This document shows positions 1 through 5,059 of a stretch of 5,930 nucleotides of DNA, one piece after another (the stretch's first letter is position 1; every line of letters begins with the position of its first letter). Made by a program: the position numbers and the translations under genes. A model generated the notes under the pieces. The model made no database searches. It was not told where the DNA came from and saw only the letters and a list, made by a program, of their open reading frames with translations. Source of the stretch: Acidobacteriota bacterium (lineage in GTDB: Bacteria; Acidobacteriota; Terriglobia; Terriglobales; Acidobacteriaceae); contig JAJZJJ010000217.1 in the NCBI GenBank assembly GCA_021810175.1, forward strand, positions 1-5,930. Reading direction: 5' to 3'.

Positions 1-47
1 GATCTTTTGAGATTTCAATGATCGGCAGTGCGTCCGGCCTGGGCCGG

Positions 48-96
48 GAAAAGAAAAGCTCTGTTCGCGATGGGCGGACAGAGCTTTGTTCATTTT
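48..96. terminator. Likely bidirectional rho-independent terminator
   Basis: A perfect 10-bp inverted repeat (AAAGCTCTGT at 55-64 and ACAGAGCTTT at 78-87) extends inward by four more pairs, one of them a T-G wobble, to a 5-base loop at 69-73. On the plus strand it is followed by TTTGTTCATTTT. On the minus strand it is followed by TTTTCTTTTC. Both sides therefore have the T-rich tail expected of an intrinsic terminator. It lies about 95 bases downstream of the toxin stop codon on the minus strand, so it probably ends the toxin-antitoxin transcript. It may also end a plus-strand gene lying left of the window. A second small palindrome (CCGGCC at 34-39, GGCCGG at 42-47) sits beside it and has no T-tract of its own. 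Confidence 0.75.
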
Positions 97-182
97 CAGG
101 GTAGGAGTGCGGCGGCGGGGATGCAAGAGGAATCGGAGGGTGGGGCGGTACGGAGGTAATGGGGCGGGAGAAGCTTATGGCC

Positions 183-611
183 TTAATGTTTGGCGCGAAC
201 GAAAGGATTCTCGATACGAATTCCCGCGACTTTCTGGCCGGCATTGAGATCCTCGGAGAGAATGCGCTCCGCGCCCGATTTCAGGGCGGCTGCACAGATC
301 AGCGCATCCCAGAAGCCGATGCGGGCCTGATCCTCGATCCTGAACGCGGCGCCGATGTCGGCAACGGTTATATCGATACACCAGACGGCGTAGGAATCGA
401 CGATTGCCCTGGCCGTGGCGCGGGCCAGAGGTTTCGCGATCTTTCGCGTTACGTTGACGTAAAACTCCTGCAAAACCTGCGTGCTCAGAACGCCGGAGCG
501 GTTCTCCCAGAGTTCCTCCAGGAGCGCTTTGGCGGCAAGGTGCCTGTTGCCGGCATCGGAATCGTAGGCGTAAAGCAGCACGTTGGTGTCAATGAAGGTT
601 TTACCGCTCAT
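183..611 (-). CDS. PIN-domain ribonuclease toxin (VapC-like)
   Basis: This 142-residue protein has the size and layout of a PIN-domain toxin of a type II toxin-antitoxin system. Such enzymes are Mg2+-dependent ribonucleases that usually cut tRNA or rRNA when their antitoxin is lost. The four acidic residues of a PIN active site are all visible: D8 in FIDTNVLLY, E49 in QVLQEFYVN, D102 in GFWDALI and D121 in LSEDLN. The active site therefore looks intact and the gene is probably functional. The ATG at 611 lies inside the end of the antitoxin gene, giving an 11-base overlap. A GGAA at 619-622 (minus-strand sense), 7 bases before the ATG, could be its ribosome binding site. The overlap implies translational coupling to the antitoxin. 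There is no signal peptide or membrane segment, so it should act in the cytoplasm. The PIN assignment is firm, but the RNA target cannot be read from sequence. Confidence 0.92.
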   Translation of the reverse strand: MSGKTFIDTNVLLYAYDSDAGNRHLAAKALLEELWENRSGVLSTQVLQEFYVNVTRKIAKPLARATARAIVDSYAVWCIDITVADIGAAFRIEDQARIGFWDALICAAALKSGAERILSEDLNAGQKVAGIRIENPFVRAKH

Positions 612-846
612 GGAGCGCTTCCCGCGATGCCATGCGGCCGCCGCCGAGCCGAAATCCCGGACTCATCATGCTGAGAGCCTGACGCCGGGAATTTTCCCAG
701 GCTTCGTCCTGTCCGACCAATGCCTCGATCTGCTCCTCCAGCAGGCCGCTGATCGACGTGGATCGTTTGGCGGCCAGTATTTTGGCGCGCTGGACGGTTT
801 GCCGGGTGAGGCTCACGGTGACATTCTGCTTTTGAGCCCGGGGCAT
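601..846 (-). CDS. Ribbon-helix-helix antitoxin of the PIN toxin
   Basis: An 81-residue basic protein, first gene of the pair. Residues 8-13 (NVTVSL) fit the DNA-binding beta strand of a ribbon-helix-helix (CopG/MetJ type) fold. They are followed by a basic helix at about 15-28, a turn rich in S/T (29-33) and a second helix at about 33-44. The C-terminal half (about 50-81, ending REALHER) is the expected toxin-binding tail, and short antitoxins paired with PIN toxins often end in a similar way. I chose the ATG at 846 because an AGGAGA (854-859, minus-strand sense) sits 7 bases before it. An in-frame upstream start would add 13 residues that do not look like part of the fold. By family knowledge the protein should neutralise the toxin by direct binding and, as a dimer, repress its own promoter. 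Its stop overlaps the toxin start, the usual antitoxin-first order. Confidence 0.88.
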   Translation of the reverse strand: MPRAQKQNVTVSLTRQTVQRAKILAAKRSTSISGLLEEQIEALVGQDEAWENSRRQALSMMSPGFRLGGGRMASREALHER

Positions 847-863
847 GGTGGATTCTCCTGTCC

Positions 864-917
864 GCACGCAGAATACGTGCAGCACTTATTTTACGTGTAG
901 AGCGACAGAATCGTCCA
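864..917 (-). promoter_or_regulatory. Candidate promoter and operator of the toxin-antitoxin operon
   Basis: Just upstream of the antitoxin start is a cluster of short symmetric elements. GCACG (864-868) and CGTGC (876-880) form an inverted repeat with a 7-base centre. GTGC-A-GCAC (877-885) is a second one. TACGTG occurs twice in direct orientation, at 874-879 and 892-897, 18 bases apart. On the minus strand a possible -10 box TAAAAT (888-893) lies 18 bases from a weak -35 TGGACG (912-917). The local AT-rich patch contrasts with its surroundings. Repeats overlapping or just downstream of the promoter would suit binding by the ribbon-helix-helix antitoxin. The boxes are weak matches, and I infer function from position only. 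Confidence 0.4.
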
Positions 918-1031
918 TCGCTCCAGGAACGGGTGGGGACGGGATGCGCAAAGAGCGGGATCGGCAGCCGAACGAGGCGGCAGATACGGGGCAGCCTAGG
1001 TTGTGGCTGCGTTCCGAGGTTCGGCCTGGTC

Positions 1032-1067
1032 CGGGATTGTGAAAAGCGGACGCTTCGCGTAATCCCG
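1032..1067. repeat. Imperfect 36-base palindrome upstream of polA
   Basis: CGGGATT (1032-1038) and AATCCCG (1061-1067) are perfect inverted repeats. Three further pairs, two of them G-T wobbles, extend this outer stem to 10 bp. After a 2x2 internal mismatch, AAGC (1044-1047) pairs with GCTT (1052-1055) around a GGAC loop. No T-tract follows, so it is not an ordinary terminator. It could be a leader hairpin, a protein binding site or one copy of a dispersed intergenic repeat. The rest of the 918-1165 gap shows only a small hairpin (GGGCT 1121-1125, AGCCC 1130-1134) and no convincing promoter. No gene is visible there. Confidence 0.5.
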
Positions 1068-1165
1068 CCTCCCTCCAGGAGACGGGGCAGCCAGGCCGGT
1101 GGCCGGTTTTCTGAATTGTGGGGCTGGGCAGCCCTGTGATCGGCGAGGGGGTAGACTCAATTTCG

Positions 1166-1954
1166 ATGACGAGAAGAGACGAGAAGCCGGTATTTCTGCT
1201 GGATGCGATGTCGTTTATTTTTCGCGCTTATCACGCGATGCAGCGGCAGAGGCCGATGTCCACGCGGACGGGGGTGCCGACGGCGGCGACCTATGTGTTT
1301 GTGAACATGATCAACAAGCTGCGGAAGGACTTTGGGCCGGAGTACCTGGCGGCGGTGTTCGACGTGAGCGGGCCGGTATTTCGGGACGAGCGGGCGAAGG
1401 AGATGGTGGTCCGGAAGTACTCGGCGGAGACGCAGACGTTTGAGCGGGTGGAGTACGGCGGGTACAAGGCGCAGCGGGAGGCGATGCCGGCGGACCTGGC
1501 GCAGCAGATTCCTTATATTCGGCGGGCGCTGGAGGCGTTTCGGATTCCGATTGTGCAGGCGGAGGGCTTTGAGGCCGATGACGTGATCGGCACGCTGGCC
1601 TGTAAGGCGGCGGAGGCCGGGCATCCGGTGTTTGTCGTCTCGAACGACAAGGACATGATGCAGCTGGTGAACGACCGGGTGAAGGTGCTGAATCCGGTAA
1701 AGGACAACCTGGTGCTGGACCGGGCGAAGGTGGAGGAGGTGCTGGGCGTGCCGCCGGAGCGGGTGATCGACGTGATGGCGCTGCGGGGAGACACGATCGA
1801 CAACATTCCGGGCGCGCCGGGGATTGGGGACAAGGGGTCGGTGGAGCTGATCCAGCAGTTCGGGACGGTGGAGGCGGCGCTGGACCGGGCAGCGGAGGTG
1901 AAGGGGAAAAGGTATCGGGAGTCGTTACAAATAATCGCGAGGCGGTGCTGCTGA
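1166..1954 (+). CDS. polA: DNA polymerase I, 5' nuclease part (frame broken)
   Basis: This is the N-terminal 5'-3' exonuclease (flap endonuclease) domain of Pol I, which removes RNA primers and flaps in Okazaki fragment maturation and repair. The metal-binding acids are present: D13 (FLLDAM), D66 (VFDVSG), D74 (FRDE), E136/D138/D139 (FEADDVIG) and D161/D163 (SNDKDM). The DNA-binding H3TH region is seen as GDTIDNIPGAPGIGDKG at 208-224. Relative to Taq polymerase, about 20 extra residues (76-95) lie between FRDE and YGGYK. The ATG at 1166 puts the protein start where Pol I usually begins. Its only Shine-Dalgarno-like sequence (GAGGGGG, 1145-1151) is rather far at 14 bases, and a GTG at 1118 is a less likely alternative. 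The true homologous frame ends at Q255 (codon 1928-1930). The last eight residues, up to the TGA at 1952-1954, are out-of-frame read-through caused by a missing base. Confidence 0.9.
   Translation: MTRRDEKPVFLLDAMSFIFRAYHAMQRQRPMSTRTGVPTAATYVFVNMINKLRKDFGPEYLAAVFDVSGPVFRDERAKEMVVRKYSAETQTFERVEYGGYKAQREAMPADLAQQIPYIRRALEAFRIPIVQAEGFEADDVIGTLACKAAEAGHPVFVVSNDKDMMQLVNDRVKVLNPVKDNLVLDRAKVEEVLGVPPERVIDVMALRGDTIDNIPGAPGIGDKGSVELIQQFGTVEAALDRAAEVKGKRYRESLQIIARRCC
1928..1954 (+). other. polA: One-base frameshift within polA
   Basis: Read as given, the codons are TTA CAA ATA ATC GCG and a TGA follows at 1952-1954. Adding one A to the run at 1929-1931 gives CAA AAT AAT CGC GAG, that is QNNRE followed in frame by LLSKELVTI. 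LQNNRE then LLSKEL is the usual Pol I sequence at this point. The corrected protein is 912 residues (255 before and 657 after the break), close to the 928 of E. coli Pol I. The run has only three As, and no canonical slippery heptamer lies in the zero frame, so programmed frameshifting is unlikely. A sequencing or assembly error, or a recent deletion, explains it best. Confidence 0.9.
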
Positions 1955-3903
1955 GCAAGGAGCTGGTGACGATCCACTGCGAGGTTCCGGTGGCACTGGA
2001 TCTGGAGGCGATGCGGACGCAGGAACCGGACCGGGAGGCGTGCCGGGAGCTGTTTACGGAACTGGAGTTTACGACGCTGCTGCGGGAGCTGGGCCCGGCG
2101 GCGCAGGCGGTGGCGGCGGAATACGTGCTGGAGCCGGCGGCGGAGCAGGTGGCGGAGTTTCTGGCGCAGGCGCGCGAGCACGGATTTGCGCTGGCGCTGG
2201 AAGCATCGGAGCTGGAGGCGATGGCGGAGCAGGTGTCCGAGGCGGAGGCTGAGGCTCAGGAGGAGAAAGAGCCGGAGCTGAAGACGATGGCTCTGGATTT
2301 TTCCGCGCCTGTGGAGCAGGAAGCGGTGCAGAGGGGCTGCCGCGTGGGTGTGGCGGCGGTGGCGGACCGGGCGCTGGTGCTGCCGCTGGAGGCGGTGCGG
2401 GATCTGCTGGAGGATGCGGCGGTTGCGAAGCGCGTGCACGACCTGAAAGGCGTGCTGCGGGTGCTGGAGGGGCATGGAGTTGCGCTGCGCGGCGTGACGG
2501 ATGACGTGATGCTGTATTCGTACCTGGTGAATCCGACGCACGCGACGCATCGGCTGTCAGATGTGGCGGCGCGGTTCGACCGTCCGCTGCAGGAGACGGG
2601 CGAAAAGCAGGCGGCGGAGGCGGCCCATGCGGTCCTGCGGATGGCGGGGGCGATGCGGGCGGAGGTGGATGGGCTGGCGGAGCGGCGGGTGTACGAGGAG
2701 ATCGATCTGCCGCTGGTTCCGGTGCTGCTGCGGATGGAGCGGGAGGGGATACGGATCGATTCCGGCGTGCTGGGGCGGATGGCCGAGCGGCTGGCAACGG
2801 AGATGAGCCGGCTGAGCGAGGAGATTTACGCGCAGTCGGGGCACCGGTTCAACATTAATTCGCCGAAGCAGCTGGGGGATGTGCTGTTCAATAAGATGGC
2901 GCTGCCGCGGCCGCTGAAGTACGGGCGGGGCAAGGTGATTTCGACGGCGCAGGATGTGCTGGAGGAGCTGGCGGAGCATCATGCGGTGCCGCGGCTGGTG
3001 CTGGACTTCCGGCAGCTGGCGAAGCTGAAGTCGAACTATGCGGATTCGCTGCCGCTGCTGGCGGACAGCGAAGGGCGTGTGCATACGACGTTCAACCAGG
3101 TGGGAACGGCGACGGGACGGCTGTCGTCGACGAATCCGAATTTGCAGAATATTCCGATCCGGACGGAGCTGGGGCGTGAGATTCGGGCGGCGTTTGTGGC
3201 GCCGCGAGGATGCGTGCTGCTGTCGGCGGACTATTCGCAGATCGAGCTGCGGCTGCTGGCGCATTTTTCGGCGGATCCGCTGCTGATGCGGGCGTACCAG
3301 ACGGGCGAGGATATTCACACGCTGACGGCGGCGGAGGTGTTCGGGGTTCCGGCAGAGACGATGGACAAGGAGACGCGGAATCGGGCGAAGGCGGTGAACT
3401 TCGGGATCGTGTACGGGATATCGCCGTTTGGACTGGCGGCGCAGCTGGGGATCGAGCAGGCGGAGGCGCGGAGTTACATCGAAAAGTATTTTGCGCGGTA
3501 CGAGGGCGTGCGGGTATGGATCGACCAGATGCTGGAGGAGACGCGGCGGGAGCAGCGGGTGCGGACGATGTTCGGGAGGATCCGGCCGATACCGGATATC
3601 CAGAGCCGAAACGCGAACCAGCGCGGATTTGCGGAGCGGACGGCGATCAACACGCCGTTGCAGGGGACGGCGGCGGATTTGATTAAGCTGGCGATGATCC
3701 GGATTGACGAGCGCCTGACGCGGGAGAAGCTGGCGGCGCGGATGACGCTGCAGGTGCATGACGAGCTGGTGTTCGACGTGCCGGAGGGTGAAGTGGAGGC
3801 GGTGCGGGAGCTGGTGCGGCACGAGATGGAGCACGTGATTGAGCTGAGCGTGCCGCTGGTGGCGGACATTGGAGTGGGGCCGAACTGGCGGGATATGGAT
3901 TAG
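1945..3903 (+). CDS. polA: DNA polymerase I, Klenow-like part (frame broken)
   Basis: This frame encodes the remainder of Pol I, which fills gaps in lagging-strand maturation and excision repair. Residue n here is residue n+260 of the restored protein. Residues 51-112 form an Ala/Glu-rich linker. Residues 114-242 correspond to the 3'-5' exonuclease domain, but most catalytic acids are gone (MALDFS, HDLKGVL, EAAHAVL), so it should not proofread. The polymerase domain is intact. Motif A is ADYSQIELR with D429, the O-helix is RNRAKAVNFGIVYG with K482, F486 and Y490, and motif C is VHDELVFDV with D606 and E607. The protein ends naturally with a TAG. The GTG at 1945 is simply the first in-frame start codon after the break and has no well-spaced ribosome binding site, so it is probably not a real start. 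The real gene most likely begins at 1166. The oxidoreductase follows after 49 bases with no terminator visible. Confidence 0.92.
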   Translation: MLLSKELVTIHCEVPVALDLEAMRTQEPDREACRELFTELEFTTLLRELGPAAQAVAAEYVLEPAAEQVAEFLAQAREHGFALALEASELEAMAEQVSEAEAEAQEEKEPELKTMALDFSAPVEQEAVQRGCRVGVAAVADRALVLPLEAVRDLLEDAAVAKRVHDLKGVLRVLEGHGVALRGVTDDVMLYSYLVNPTHATHRLSDVAARFDRPLQETGEKQAAEAAHAVLRMAGAMRAEVDGLAERRVYEEIDLPLVPVLLRMEREGIRIDSGVLGRMAERLATEMSRLSEEIYAQSGHRFNINSPKQLGDVLFNKMALPRPLKYGRGKVISTAQDVLEELAEHHAVPRLVLDFRQLAKLKSNYADSLPLLADSEGRVHTTFNQVGTATGRLSSTNPNLQNIPIRTELGREIRAAFVAPRGCVLLSADYSQIELRLLAHFSADPLLMRAYQTGEDIHTLTAAEVFGVPAETMDKETRNRAKAVNFGIVYGISPFGLAAQLGIEQAEARSYIEKYFARYEGVRVWIDQMLEETRREQRVRTMFGRIRPIPDIQSRNANQRGFAERTAINTPLQGTAADLIKLAMIRIDERLTREKLAARMTLQVHDELVFDVPEGEVEAVRELVRHEMEHVIELSVPLVADIGVGPNWRDMD

Positions 3904-3952
3904 CGGGGCGGGCGGCGGTGGAGTTCAGGACGGGTTTGCGATAATCGGCATC

Positions 3953-5017
3953 ATGAACGGACCGTTGCGGGTGGGTGTTGTTGGTTTTGGGCTGGCGGGC
4001 AGGATATTTCACACCGGCGTGATCGATGCGACGCCGGGCCTTGAACTGGCGTGCATCGTTCAGCGCAGCGGCAATGAGGCGGCGCAGACGTATCCGGGCG
4101 TACGGGTGGCGCGGTCGATCGAGGAGATGCTGCTGGAAGAGGGTATCGGTCTGGTGGTGCTGGCCACGCCGAGCCACACTCATTGCGAGCTGGCGGAGCA
4201 GTGCCTGCGAGCGGGGCGGAATGTGGTGATCGACAAGCCGTTCACGCTGGCAGCGGATGAGGCAGCGCGGCTGATCCGGATGGCGCGGGAGCGGCAGCTG
4301 ATGTTGACGGCGTACCAGAGCCGGCGCTTCGACGGGGACTTCAGAACGGTGCGGCAGGTGGTGGCGAGCGGGGAACTGGGGCGGCTGGTTTCGTACGAAT
4401 CGCACTACGACCGGTTTCGTCCGGAGCCGCGGCTGGAGCGGTGGCGGGAGAACGGCGGGCCGGGAGGGGGCATACTCTTCGATCTGGGGTCGCATCTGGT
4501 GGATCAGGCGCTGGTGCTTTTTGGAGAGCCGGAGCGCATTACGGCGCAGGTGCGCATTGAGCGTCCGGGTGCGGTGGTGGACGACGCCTTCGACATCTGC
4601 CTGGAGTATGAACGGCCGCATTCGATGATCGCGATGCTGCGGTCGACGACGATGGCATGCGCGGCGGGTCCGCGGTTTGTGCTGCATGGGAACAGGGGAA
4701 GCTTTACGAAGTGGGGGATGGATCCGCAGGAGGATCAGCTGAAGGCGGGGATGAGGTTCGGCGCGGAGGGATTTGGCGAGGAGCCGGAGAGCGCATGGGG
4801 CGAGCTGAGGCTTGCCGATGGCGCGGCGCGGCGGATTCCGACGGCGCGGGGCGACTATCGGGATTTTTACGCCAACGTTCGAGATGCGCTGCTGGGGAAG
4901 GCGGAGCTGGCGGTGAAGCCGGAGGAGGCGTGGCGGACGACGCGGCTGATCGAACTGGCGCGGGAAAGCAGCGAGCAGGGACGGCGGCTGAAGGTGGACT
5001 TCAGCACAGCGCCGTAG
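3953..5017 (+). CDS. Gfo/Idh/MocA oxidoreductase, IolW/YdgJ-like
   Basis: A 354-residue NAD(P)-dependent dehydrogenase of the usual length for the family. The N-terminal Rossmann fold carries GFGLAG at 11-16. The catalytic lysine motif, normally EKP, is DKP at 94-96 (K95). The C-terminal alpha/beta domain has GGGILFDLGSHLVDQ, with D177, H181 and D184 as likely active-site or substrate-binding residues. The stretches YQSRRFDGDF (121-130), RFVLHGNRGSFTKWGMDPQED (within 241-261) and the C-terminal half resemble what I recall of Bacillus subtilis IolW and E. coli YdgJ, which are NADP-linked scyllo-inositol dehydrogenases. A role in inositol or sugar oxidation/reduction is therefore likely, but the substrate is not proven. 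The ATG at 3953 puts the Rossmann strand right at the N-terminus, as expected. An open frame extends further upstream into polA but does not look homologous. The ribosome binding site is poor. It is cytoplasmic, probably co-transcribed with polA, and separated from the convergent efflux gene by 42 bases with no clear terminator. Confidence 0.88.
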   Translation: MNGPLRVGVVGFGLAGRIFHTGVIDATPGLELACIVQRSGNEAAQTYPGVRVARSIEEMLLEEGIGLVVLATPSHTHCELAEQCLRAGRNVVIDKPFTLAADEAARLIRMARERQLMLTAYQSRRFDGDFRTVRQVVASGELGRLVSYESHYDRFRPEPRLERWRENGGPGGGILFDLGSHLVDQALVLFGEPERITAQVRIERPGAVVDDAFDICLEYERPHSMIAMLRSTTMACAAGPRFVLHGNRGSFTKWGMDPQEDQLKAGMRFGAEGFGEEPESAWGELRLADGAARRIPTARGDYRDFYANVRDALLGKAELAVKPEEAWRTTRLIELARESSEQGRRLKVDFSTAP

Positions 5018-5059
5018 GCCGCGGAACTGGCCGACCGGGGACTGGTGAGGGCGAAGCGA

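Noticed and set aside
159..674. Plus-strand open frame opposite the PIN toxin
   Set aside because: The minus strand encodes a PIN protein with all catalytic residues. The plus-strand translation has no family features.
1037..1066. polA promoter TTGTGA-17-TAATCC
   Set aside because: The spacing fits but the -10 match is poor, and the boxes fall inside the palindrome. I do not trust it as a promoter.
1121..1134. Small GGGCT/AGCCC hairpin as a polA regulatory element
   Set aside because: It has only five base pairs in very GC-rich DNA, which is expected by chance. It has no T-tract.
845..1139. Short plus-strand open frames in the gap before polA
   Set aside because: They lack ribosome binding sites and recognisable sequence, and they overlap the likely promoter and palindrome.
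1925..1936. Programmed -1 ribosomal frameshift at the polA break
   Set aside because: No X XXY YYZ heptamer lies in frame. Slipping the CAA-decoding tRNA back onto ACA would mispair at two positions, and three As are too few for polymerase slippage.
1513..3834. Long minus-strand open frames (1513-2550, 2069-2797, 2557-3834) opposite polA
   Set aside because: They are shadows of G-ending codons whose complements cannot form stops. Their translations are low-complexity Arg/His/Pro/Leu-rich with no recognisable domain.
3683..4687. Minus-strand open frame opposite the end of polA and the oxidoreductase
   Set aside because: It runs across two well-supported plus-strand genes and has a biased composition and no motif.
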